NCBI GenBank assembly: GCA_037179515.1
Contig: JAXCGZ010001915.1
Coordinates: 162,118 to 226,117, forward strand
From: Halocaridina rubra
Lineage: Eukaryota; Arthropoda; Malacostraca; Decapoda; Atyidae
Direction: 5' to 3'
DNA length: 64,000 nucleotides
Positions 20,223-28,654 of this stretch are shown one piece after another; position 1 is the first letter of the stretch; the number at the start of each line of letters is the position of its first letter. Position numbers and translations under genes: made by a program. Below the pieces are notes generated by a model. The model saw only the letters and a program-made list of their open reading frames with translations. It searched no databases and was not told where the DNA came from.

Positions 20223-21545
20223 AAGGCCCTTCCTAGAGAATATTGATTTAGCAAAATTCTACTACAGAAGGCGATAAAAGAACAGAGGAAGTTACGGTGA
20301 CATCAGTGTTATTATGAGGGATGAGATATCCTTCTCATGGAAAAGAACTGTCGCATGACTGAAGTCTTGCTGAAGCCAGAATCTGAAACTGCAACAAGTC
20401 GTGAAGAGATACATGAGAGGCTAGAGGCCAAGGGTGATATCGAATACTCTCCCAGTTGTTTATCTGGGTACGGTCAATGGTCAAGAAAGGGTCAACGAGC
20501 ACCTGGCTGGATCCAGGGGGCTTAGCACCTGGCTGGACCCAGGTGCTTTAGCACCTGACCTTAGCACCCGGCGTCAAGTGCCTCAAGAGTGTGGGAAAGA
20601 CCCAGAAGTCGGCCCTGCCCAAAACCACAAGAAACCCTATATGCCCTGGAGGGATACCCAATAGCCACGCACTGACCTAGAACTCTTCCATTCTATAGGC
20701 CAGCTAAAATAGCCCCTCCCCCAAGAGGAGGGACCTCTCTTTGAACCTGAAGGCAAATGGCAAAAATAGATTTAGCAACATGCCCTGCCCTTTGGGGTAT
20801 TTCAAGAATCCCCATGGCAGCCAGAGAGCAGTCAGAGAGCGACAGTTAGTCAAAATCTTACCAGGGGCACGAATAGATCATAGATTTTGATAGTCATAGG
20901 GTGGGGGGCATTGAGGCGTCAAATATGTTGTACTCTAGAATAAACTAGGATAAAGGAACCACCGCTTGTCCATTCTTACCTTGCACCTTTCTGGTACTAA
21001 AAGTAACGTAGTGACCAGAATCACTACGACAGAACAAATGAACAATAAGAATGAGATCCATCACTGGAACATATCATACTATTAGGAAAAGTGAACAAGT
21101 TTTATAAACAAAACAGTAAATGACATGCAAAACATAAAAGAAATGTGATCATATTCAAATTTAAAGAAAATTAAAATCACAATAAGATATCAGTGAATAT
21201 CAATATTTAAGTTTAAGAATGCTTCAAATGCAATAAGACAATAAAATAATATAAAAAAAAAACTACAGTATACGCAAATGGAAATTTTGAACCAAGTGGT
21301 CATTAACATTGGCGACTGGATTTAAAACACTTTCAGCTATTCAATACTAAACTAAAATATTTCTGCGATGTTCTGGCTTTCAGTCCCACAAAGGGAAATA
21401 TAAAACTACGATCAAAGAAATATTCTTCATCTTTTCGTCTTCCATTAGGAATAACGTTTGTACGCTAAAATAAACAAGTACAGTACAGTATTAAAGACAT
21501 AAAAGATAAACATAAAAATTAAACAACACATTAGAGAAGTAATCT
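20223..21545 (-). other. 3' non-coding region of the Gmr1-like element
   Basis: About 1.3 kb between RNase H and the 3' LTR; about half of it is a foreign solo LTR (20349-21031). The rest (21036-21545) is A/T-rich and I see no env-like or other ORF on the element's strand. Confidence 0.6.
20349..21031 (+). mobile_element. Solo LTR in the Gmr1-like element
   Basis: 683 bp bounded by perfect 5-bp inverted ends TGTCG...CGACA and flanked by the 4-bp repeat GAAC (20345-20348 and 21032-21035). AATAAA at 20939-20944 and about 90 bp after it fit a plus-strand polyadenylation signal and R-U5. Internal repeats of the AGCACCTGGCTGGA type occur at about 20498-20570. No second LTR or coding part of this family was found. 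Confidence 0.75.
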
Positions 21546-23876
21546 TTACCGACTAGTCAAATTGAGGCTAACAGTACCAGCTTCCTCATTTGAGGGTAAC
21601 GACCGTCGACTTAGTAGATCAGCAAGGTCATTGTCCTTGCCATGAACATGTTGGGCAGTGAATTTGAAAAGATTCAGGTAAAGTGCCCACCTTTTCAGGC
21701 AAGGATTTAGCTTGTCTGCAGTCTGTGAATATAGGAGAGGTTGGTGGTCGGTTCTCAGTGTAAAATGTTGGCCATACAGATGGACTCCAAATTTCTTTAT
21801 GGCCCAATATGCAGCTAGAGCTTCCTTCTCCATGGTGGAGTAATTTCGCTCTGCAGGGCGAAGCCTGCGGCTTGCATATCGCTCTGGAACTACTTCTGCT
21901 GAGTTGTCTGATCGGGCTTGCAAGAGCACGGCACCCAGGCCTTCGTCTGAGGTGTCGGTCTGCAAGTTAAAGGGAAAATCAAGGTTTACCAGTTGTAATA
22001 CTGGCTCACCCGCCAATGCTTCTCGGAGCTTGAAAAATGCTCTCTCTGCTTCATCTGTCCATTGGACAGGGGAGGTTTTACCTTGCTTTGAGGAGGTCAT
22101 TTGCTGCAAAGGGGCAGCGATAGTATTAAAGTGTGGAATGAACCGTTGGTAGTAGCCGACACTACCCAGGAATGATCTCAGTTGAGTGACAGTAGCAGGT
22201 TTCTCCATATCCATAATAGCTTGTACCCTGTCATGTAAAGGGGACATAACTCCTTCTCTGACCACGTGGCTGAGATACTGCAATTGTGTGAAACCAATCT
22301 CACATTTGGAAGGCTTTAAATGAAGTCCATGCTGGTTCAGATTAGTGAGAACTCTGCGGAGAGTCTCGAGGTGTGATGACCAATCCTGAGAATGCACCAG
22401 GATGTCGTCTATAAAGCATGAAACACTGTCGAGATCCTGTAGTACTATCCTCATGAGTCTGCTGAAGCAGCCAGGGGCATTTACCATACAAAAAGGCATG
22501 ACCCTGCACTGGTATAGACCATATCTTGTGGCAAAGGCTGTTAGAGGCTTGGTAGTCTCGCTCAGCGGGACTTGCCAAAATCCACTGGCCAGATCCAACT
22601 TGGACAGGTAACGAGCTTGGGAGAGCAACAAGAAAATATGCTCAGCGTCAGCAATGGGCTCTCCATCAAAGATGGTACGGGAGTTAAGCTTACGACAGTC
22701 AAGGCAGAACCTGTGACTGCCATCTCGCTTACGCACTGCCAGTAATGGCAAACACCAAGGCGAAATGCTCTTTTCAACTATTCCGAGGCGGACCCAAGTG
22801 TCAAGATCTTCTTTCAGCCGTACAGACAGCTGGTGGGGAAGGCCATAGGAATGCCAAAATGGCTCTGGGTCAGTCAATCTGACATGATGCTCAAGGGTAG
22901 CGGTAATGCCAGGGAGGTCATTGAAGACGTTCTCATAGTCCTCTAATAGCTTATTCAGCTGTTCCCGTTGACTCGGTTGCAGTCTGGAGTAAATAATGCA
23001 ATTACTCACACTTTCCTTTCGGTGTGTGGGAATGGCAGGATCCTTACCATCATCAAAAGCTAAGCTTATGTCTTCACTTGCGAGGGCAGTGGCTGCGGCC
23101 AGAGGGGCTTCTTTCGAAAAACTCCACTCCCGTAAGTCTGTCTCCACTGCAAAGGTGGAGTATTCCAATATTGGAGGTAAGGGGTGGCTATAATGGAGCA
23201 CCTGTGTTGCTGCAGCCTCGGAGGTTCTGTTGATGCTGAGGGCATCTATAGGGGTTGCTGAGAGTGCCAGCGCAGGATCCCTGTGGGCCTCCGGGTCCTC
23301 ACAATACAGCTTCAGCTGGTTAATGTGGTATTTCCTGTTATTGCCATCAACATTTAGCACATAATTGTCAGGGGTCACCCGATGTACCACAGTGTATGGT
23401 CCTTTCCAGCGTAGCATTAGTTTGCAAGTATCTGTTGGAAGAAATAACTGAGCTCGATCTCCGAGTGTCAGGGCACGACGCCGGGCACGCTTGTCAAAGA
23501 GGAACTTGGCAGTCTGCTGGTGACCCTTAATGGCTAATTGTGCAGTTTTCGAAGCCTTTTTGAGGTGAGACGAAAACTTCAAAATATACTCATGGACGTC
23601 CCTATCGTCATCTTCGATGGGAGGTGAATCCCAACATTCTGCCAAGAATTCCGCTGGGCCTCTGACCTTATGACCATAAATCAGCTCGAAAGGCGAGTAT
23701 CCAGTATTGTCGTGGGGCGTGTCTCTGAAGGAGAAAAGTACAGCAGTGACGTACTTGTCCCACTGCCTAGGTATATCTATCACTAGCTTGCGCAAACATC
23801 GCTTCAATGTACCATTATAGCGTTCACATGCTCCAATTGACTGGGCATGATAGACACTCTTACGAATGTGCTTCAT
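21546..23876 (-). CDS. Pol: integrase C-terminus, then reverse transcriptase and RNase H
   Basis: 776 aa open frame. Residues 1-195 finish the integrase: ACERYNGTLKR (catalytic Glu at about 18), FRDTPHDNTGYSPFELIYG, then the GPY/F module LRWKGPYTVVHRV (about 155-167). A linker follows to about 295. RT (about 325-500) shows KSISPWCLPLLAVRKRDGS, FCLDCRKLNSRT, LSKLDLASGFWQVPL and SCFIDDILVHS (catalytic FIDD near 488). RNase H (about 630-760) shows LQTDTSDEGLGAVLL, EKEALAAYWAIKKFG, LRTDHQPLLY and HGKDNDLADLLSR. Integrase and RT lie in one unbroken frame with integrase first, which proves the order. The start Met is internal; the frame continues upstream past one TAG at 23943-23945. Confidence 0.92.
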   Translation of the reverse strand: MKHIRKSVYHAQSIGACERYNGTLKRCLRKLVIDIPRQWDKYVTAVLFSFRDTPHDNTGYSPFELIYGHKVRGPAEFLAECWDSPPIEDDDRDVHEYILKFSSHLKKASKTAQLAIKGHQQTAKFLFDKRARRRALTLGDRAQLFLPTDTCKLMLRWKGPYTVVHRVTPDNYVLNVDGNNRKYHINQLKLYCEDPEAHRDPALALSATPIDALSINRTSEAAATQVLHYSHPLPPILEYSTFAVETDLREWSFSKEAPLAAATALASEDISLAFDDGKDPAIPTHRKESVSNCIIYSRLQPSQREQLNKLLEDYENVFNDLPGITATLEHHVRLTDPEPFWHSYGLPHQLSVRLKEDLDTWVRLGIVEKSISPWCLPLLAVRKRDGSHRFCLDCRKLNSRTIFDGEPIADAEHIFLLLSQARYLSKLDLASGFWQVPLSETTKPLTAFATRYGLYQCRVMPFCMVNAPGCFSRLMRIVLQDLDSVSCFIDDILVHSQDWSSHLETLRRVLTNLNQHGLHLKPSKCEIGFTQLQYLSHVVREGVMSPLHDRVQAIMDMEKPATVTQLRSFLGSVGYYQRFIPHFNTIAAPLQQMTSSKQGKTSPVQWTDEAERAFFKLREALAGEPVLQLVNLDFPFNLQTDTSDEGLGAVLLQARSDNSAEVVPERYASRRLRPAERNYSTMEKEALAAYWAIKKFGVHLYGQHFTLRTDHQPLLYSQTADKLNPCLKRWALYLNLFKFTAQHVHGKDNDLADLLSRRSLPSNEEAGTVSLNLTSR

Positions 23877-23942
23877 TTCTAAAAGGTTACAGAAAGCCTC
23901 AAAGTGCCTACTTGTAAACTGACTTCCATTGTCAGCAGTGAC

Positions 23943-24443
23943 CTACTCAGGAAAGCCAACCCTGGAGCAGATTTCAAATAGGGCATGAGCGACTGCTTCA
24001 GTCATGATAGAAGACAGTGGCACTGCATCTTGGTACCTTGTTGCCAGGTCGACGTATACAAGGAGGAACTGTTTCCCTGTGGACGAAGCTGGATTAATAG
24101 GACCTATTATGTCAATAGCGACCTTGGAAAATGGCTCCATTGAGAGCTTAGTTATCCCCAAGGGAACTTTCGGTACCGGTGCCGTAGAGGCGGCATACAT
24201 GTTTAGCCATGCAAAAGCCTTCTGAAGGACGTGTCGAGTTTTTGCTTTGCCTCTGTGTCCACTCAGAGGTAAATGGTGTACCACATACATAGCCTGGCGG
24301 CGCAACGAAGTGGGCACCACCAACTGCTTAAAGGTGTGGCCATCTTTAGTCACATGCCTACGAAGTACTACATCTTCAAGGGCGTAAGTGATCTGGCCTC
24401 CTCCTCTCATAGTGAAGGTCCTTCCCTTGGTGGCCTGCTGCAT
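23943..24443 (-). CDS. Pol: integrase N-terminal part (HH region and first catalytic Asp)
   Basis: 166-aa stretch of the same frame as the downstream pol ORF, ended by TAG (23943-23945). After the stop the frame gives VTADNGSQFTSR, with the second catalytic Asp, and runs into the 776-aa ORF. Visible are VVHHLPLSGHRGKAKTRHVL (the HH half of the zinc domain, about residue 54), FSKVAIDIIGPI (first Asp near 111) and QFLLVYVDLATRYQDAVPLS. The CxxC half of the HHCC finger is missing between FAWLNMY and VPKVPLG, so this copy seems to carry an in-frame internal deletion. Upstream, the frame is open to a TAG at 24474-24476, ten codons away. Confidence 0.88.
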   Translation of the reverse strand: MQQATKGRTFTMRGGGQITYALEDVVLRRHVTKDGHTFKQLVVPTSLRRQAMYVVHHLPLSGHRGKAKTRHVLQKAFAWLNMYAASTAPVPKVPLGITKLSMEPFSKVAIDIIGPINPASSTGKQFLLVYVDLATRYQDAVPLSSIMTEAVAHALFEICSRVGFPE

Positions 24444-24473
24444 CCAGCGTTTGAGGCTGGGGCAATCTTGCTG

Positions 24474-25724
24474 CTATTTGGCAAAGTCTGGATGGGACTT
24501 CAATGGCTCTAGAGGTGCATCATCTGGTAAGGGAGGGGGAAACTCTCCACATTCCACATTAAGTGTACTAACTGCAGCAGACTCAACGGAGTCAGTTGGA
24601 GAATCGTCCAAATTCTTGGCATCGAGGCCAGGAGTTGCTGCTGAAATGGCTTCATGTGACTTCCCCCGAGGGAAGTTATAATGAGAAATGTCCTTATGGT
24701 AGAGGTCGGCCTGGAAAATAGGAACTAGGTTCAGTGCACGACCCAGCAAGACAGGGTACATAAGCCCAATCATTGCCACAGCTGGGGCTTTTCCCTTGTA
24801 GTATTTGCAATCCAGGTTAATGACACAGCAGCGTCGTATTTGGGGTGTTCCTTCAGCAACCCGCACATGAAAGACTTTGCCGGTAAAATCTTCATCCCTG
24901 ACGAATCTCTCATCAACAAGTATGCCATTGGCCCCTGTGTCAAGGGCTATCTCAGCTTCCACACCATTTATAGTTTCTAGGCATTTTGGGATCATTTCCA
25001 GATCATCATGTTGGATGAATTCCACATTGGCAAGTTTGTGTGGTGGTTCCTCGGCGTTATCCTCAGTGGCCCTTTCTGGCCTTATTTCTAAAGCATGGGC
25101 CAAGTGCGTGGCCGGATGGCTTTGTGGGCCGCCGCTGTGTGAGGGAGCGTGGTGGCTCTTAGAGTTTGGCTGAAAACCCTGGGAAGGTGGAGCAGAGTAA
25201 TGACCTTTGCCTCTGAACTGCAGAGGCTTAGGTCTTACCGGGTCATCCTTCTTGAGTGTGGGTGCATGGCTGTAATAAGGCTTAGGAGTGTGAGGAGGAT
25301 GAGCTGAACGATGTGAGTTCTGCGAGGGGCCCTTGTGCTTCCCGTTCCTATGATCTCCTTTCCGGTGAGAATCATGGCTTGTTGCGGGGGAGATACAACT
25401 CTGAGGACGAACCTTGGAATCGGCCCTTCTTGCCCTCATAACATCACAGAGACGTACTCCAGGCTGGTTGTGCTGGAGGTACTCATCCACAGCGGCTAAA
25501 CTTCTCTCGTAGTTGATCTCATCCTTAAGCTGAGTCCTTACATATGCAACAACATCTGAAGGAAATTCATTGGAAATTGCATCAAACATCAAGAATGCAT
25601 ACAACTTCTCACGAGGACACTTTGCAACCCGTAACCAATCATTAAAGAGGCAAACCTTGCGTTTGCCAAAGGTACTACAGTTCTCCTCCTTCTTTAGCAC
25701 GAGGGTTTGCCCCTCTCTTTTCAT
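24474..25724 (-). CDS. Gag C-terminal part and aspartic protease
   Basis: 416 aa ending at TAG (24474-24476), which is in frame with the integrase. The first about 10 residues derive from a SINE insertion, so the annotated Met is not real. Residues 11-110 are the end of the gag capsid-like region (CLFNDWLRVAKCPREKLYAF). Residues 110-215 are Lys/His/Pro/Ser-rich and basic with no CCHC zinc knuckle; this may replace the usual nucleocapsid. The protease follows: GVEAEIALDTGANGILVDER (DTGA at about 262) and PVLLGRALNLVP (about 324) near the end. Residues 345-416 are an acidic Pro-rich linker. Protease at the gag end just before integrase fits a copia-like arrangement. Confidence 0.85.
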   Translation of the reverse strand: MKREGQTLVLKKEENCSTFGKRKVCLFNDWLRVAKCPREKLYAFLMFDAISNEFPSDVVAYVRTQLKDEINYERSLAAVDEYLQHNQPGVRLCDVMRARRADSKVRPQSCISPATSHDSHRKGDHRNGKHKGPSQNSHRSAHPPHTPKPYYSHAPTLKKDDPVRPKPLQFRGKGHYSAPPSQGFQPNSKSHHAPSHSGGPQSHPATHLAHALEIRPERATEDNAEEPPHKLANVEFIQHDDLEMIPKCLETINGVEAEIALDTGANGILVDERFVRDEDFTGKVFHVRVAEGTPQIRRCCVINLDCKYYKGKAPAVAMIGLMYPVLLGRALNLVPIFQADLYHKDISHYNFPRGKSHEAISAATPGLDAKNLDDSPTDSVESAAVSTLNVECGEFPPPLPDDAPLEPLKSHPDFAK

Positions 25725-25881
25725 CTCTTACTTCCTTAAATTTCGTGCTTATCCCTCCTATCCTTCCCATCCTTTACCCCCTCTCACCAGTGATGACACC
25801 CTGAATAGGGCTAAGAGAGTTCACTCGATGCCGTCACTACTTTTCCCCCACCTGTCCTATCCTATCCTATCGTATCGTATC
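25692..25881 (+). mobile_element. SINE-like repeat inserted in gag of the Gmr1-like element
   Basis: About 190 bp starting near GCACGAGGG(T)TTGCCCCTCTC and ending with CCTAT-type pentamers. It is flanked by the 9-bp direct repeat TCCTCCTTC (25684-25692 and 25881-25889). Gag reads without it from the left to the right of the repeat. A second copy in the opposite orientation, with the same head and a CCTAT-type tail, lies at about 56819-57005. Confidence 0.75.
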
Positions 25882-26495
25882 CTCCTTCATTGGGAAAGCA
25901 GAAATATACCTAGCACGACACTCAGCTGGTGAAAGGTTCTGTGAGGCTAGGAGTGTGCTTTTAACATTCTCATAGTCCCTCAGTTGCATTTGGTCGAGTT
26001 CATTGACCAGGGCGAGCAGACGGGGTGGCATGGAGGCGAGCAGCAACGACTCTTCTCAGCCTCTGTGCCTTTGTTAACTGCCGCAAGTCTTTTGAAAGAG
26101 CAAATGTAAGTATCAAGCGGTTGCCTGCCGTCATCTTCGTATTTCGGTATTGGGGAGGGCCTCTCACGAGGCTGGTTTCCATTTCCAGTTGAAGGACCAC
26201 TGTCAGGGAACCCTGCTTGAAGCCAAGCAAGCGCAAGCTCATGTTCACATTGTGCTTGTGCCTCATCACGTTGTGCAAGTGCGAGCTCATATTCACGTTG
26301 TGCTTGTGCCTCATCACGTTGTGCTTGTTCCTTATCACATTGTGCTTGTGCCTTTTCCAGCTTATCTCAGCGTTCAACCATCTTCTCATGAGCCCATTTG
26401 AAGAGCTTCTGCCCTGGGCAAAGACCGTATCTCTCACCCCTAGCAGTCATTATTTCCAGGTAACGCTCCTCATTGAATGTTTTGATGGTTTCCAT
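25882..26495 (-). pseudogene. Gag N-terminal part of the Gmr1-like element
   Basis: Starts at ATG 26495-26493 (METIKTFNEERYLEIM), in the same frame as protease and pol. Near residues 45-85 it has a repeated coiled-coil block built from EAQAQR/ELALAQRD units; the DNA shows the same repeat at 26220-26360. Then SPIPKYEDDGRQPLDTYICS begins the capsid-like region, followed in a shifted frame by MPPRLLALVNELDQMQLRDY and a segment ending AECRARYISAFPMK. Lesions are a TGA after VER near 26370, a one-base indel near 26050, and the SINE at 25881. The role as gag is inferred from position and the capsid-like pattern. Confidence 0.7.
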
Positions 26496-27761
26496 GTTTG
26501 TTTAGTGTGACTTCATGGTTTGCATGGTGGTTTCCTACACAGTCAATAACGAAGTGCCAAAAACAACCACAAAAAAAAACAAATCTCTACAATAGTAGAA
26601 AAAAAATGAAAGAACCACACAACACCAAGGAGAGAAAAAAATTCAACACCACAGTTCAAACTTAAACATAAAATTGATCTCAAAACCTCACCATAAAAGT
26701 GACTCAAAATACAATCAAGTGCAACAGTAGCAAAATGTTCCAAAACAGTGCATGAAACACTGGTAATACGGGATGGCAAACGTACCTGCTTAACAGCAAT
26801 ACGCAGCAGTTCTTGCAGTTGTGGTGCAAATGAAAGGAATGAGCAACACAATCAAGTGCAACAGCAACAAAATGTTGCAAAACAGTGCATGAAACACTGG
26901 TAATGCAGAATGGCAGTCGTGCCTGTTAACAGCAATACGTGGCAGTACCTGCGGTTATGGTGCAGATGAAAGGAATAAGCAACAACGAATTTTACCGACT
27001 AGCACCCAGTGCCAGAGAATACAAACAAGTACAGTATAGTGGTCGTGCCTGCTTATGAGCGCGTATATGGCAGTACCCACAAATAAAATGTCGTAAGTAA
27101 AATTCTGGAGTGTGGCCAAAAGGGCACAGATCCTATGCAATATACACCAAAGATAAGGTAACGGCTTACTAGGCAGCCAGATTACACATGTCTACTAGTA
27201 ATGAGAAAATTTATTTTCAAGTGACAACTCAGACACATGAAAGGCTTAGCCTAGGCTCGATAAATGATACCAAAGCTTTTTTTCCCAATCTATGAGCAGT
27301 CAGTGCTTGAATATTAAACACAATTATAAGCAAAAATACTTAATATGCTTTCTCCCAATTCCTAAATCCCAAGGAAATATAAACAGTTCTTAACAAGTAT
27401 CACCCTTTAACGGATATATAAAACACGAATGCTTTAAAACTCAATCTTATCATGCAAATAAATGAAATTTTAAATAACACGTCTTCTTGTCATGCAAAAT
27501 TTCTTAACTCTGTTACCACATAATCTCATGTAGATTTCCTGAAATGTTGTTTACCACATGGGAAACAAGAAAATATTAGTTACCATAATTAATATTGAAA
27601 ATAAAAAAATTTCTGATCCGCAACGTCTCTAGCGCGAAAATTTTTGTGTGCAGCCTATGATTCATTCATTTCAGTAATTGAGCCAATGGTAATCAGGTTT
27701 CATGTGCAATGTTAAAAAGCAAAATAAAAATAAATTTATCAAAATCAGTCTGTCTGTTCGG
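26496..27761 (-). other. Leader of the Gmr1-like element
   Basis: 1.27 kb between the primer site and gag ATG, without ORFs on the element strand. It holds 137-bp tandem repeats at 26712-26985. Confidence 0.65.
26712..26985 (-). repeat. 137-bp tandem repeat in the leader
   Basis: Two units (26712-26848, 26849-26985), both beginning CAATCAAGTGCAACAG, with a diverged partial third at about 27030-27080. They lie in the non-coding leader of the Gmr1-like element. Confidence 0.85.
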
Positions 27762-27779
27762 GCCCCTGTTTGGGCACCA
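27762..27779 (-). other. Primer binding site of the Gmr1-like element
   Basis: On the minus strand TGGTGCCCAAACAGGGGC lies four bases after the 5' LTR end. It differs little from primer sites complementary to lysine tRNA 3' ends (TGGCGCCC.AACAGGGAC type). The tRNA is a suggestion only. Confidence 0.65.
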
Positions 27780-27783
27780 ATCT

Positions 27784-28649
27784 TGTTGGGGGGATGGAGA
27801 GTTGTTAAGATTCTGTTTTCTGGCACCACAGACGTATGCCAAGACTTTGACCTCAACTCGACGATTACCTCTGTCACACAGGCAGAGTAGGATAGAGGAC
27901 ACTTGTTTGTGCCAGATGAATTCCTGTGAAGATGCCACGTAAATAAGGTTTGAAGTAACTTGACTGCTGAGGCGAGATGCTGCCTCTGGGATGTTTGGCC
28001 GCCAAATGAGAGCGCTTCATTGTCCCTCCTGGTGACGACATCTGTAAGATATACTTCTAGAGCAGTAACTGGCTCTTATATCATTTAAGGACTACTTTAG
28101 TGGTGGTCCCTGGCAGGCAATAATAGCAGAGATGCAAGGGAGAGACAGTATTTTAGGTGCAACAAATGGAAGCAAATAAAGTAAAATGAGAATAATAATG
28201 GAAAGTTAGGTTACTGGTAAACAATCTCTAGAACGTTTTTTGCGTTGAAGGAGACGGAATTTAAGTACTCAAATAATAAAGAAGCTACTGATATATATCT
28301 AGACAGGCTAATGACATAACAGCAAGGTAAAATTTATAACAAAATTATCAGCAAGAGCTATTTTATCATAAGAAAGTTGTAAAGAAAACGTATCTGATAG
28401 GTTCACTGAAAAGGTAGAAAGGCAGGAGCAGCCTTTATATCGGGACTCTGCTTCTACACGTCCAAGAATAGTAAATAAGATATATTTAAAATTAGCTATA
28501 AGCTAAGATATAAATTGCAAATAATCATAATCTGCAAAAGTCAAGAAGTGGGAATTATTTTTTTAGTTAGAAAAATGACACTTAAGTTAATAAATTAACT
28601 AATAAGGCATCTAGCAGCCTCTGGTGACTTTGAGCGACACACTGTCACA
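27784..28649 (-). repeat. 5' LTR of the Gmr1-like element
   Basis: 866 bp, partner of 19352-20222. It is the 5' LTR because the primer site and gag lie at lower coordinates and coding is on the minus strand. Confidence 0.93.
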
Positions 28650-28654
28650 GATAT
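28650..28654. repeat. Target-site duplication GATAT, right
   Basis: Follows the LTR end CTGTCACA and leads into old Gypsy RNase H sequence. Pairs with 19347-19351. Confidence 0.85.

Larger units (their letters stand above)
19352..28649 (-). mobile_element. Gmr1-like LTR retrotransposon: Gypsy-type RT with integrase upstream
   Basis: 9.3 kb with LTRs of 871 and 866 bp and a 5-bp duplication (GATAT). Coding is on the minus strand, so the 5' LTR is 27784-28649. Order: 5' LTR, primer site (27779-27762), long leader with tandem repeats, gag (from 26495), protease, integrase, RT, RNase H (ends 21546), long 3' region, 3' LTR. Integrase precedes RT, as in Ty1/copia, but RT, RNase H and the integrase GPY/F module are of Ty3/Gypsy type. 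This combination is known for Gmr1-like elements. All coding parts share one frame, broken by two TAGs, one indel in gag and a SINE insertion. Confidence 0.9.

Noticed and set aside
20337..20664. Possible env gene downstream of RNase H in the Gmr1-like element
   Set aside because: The short frames there are on the opposite strand, lie in a solo LTR of another family, and show no signal peptide or membrane segment.
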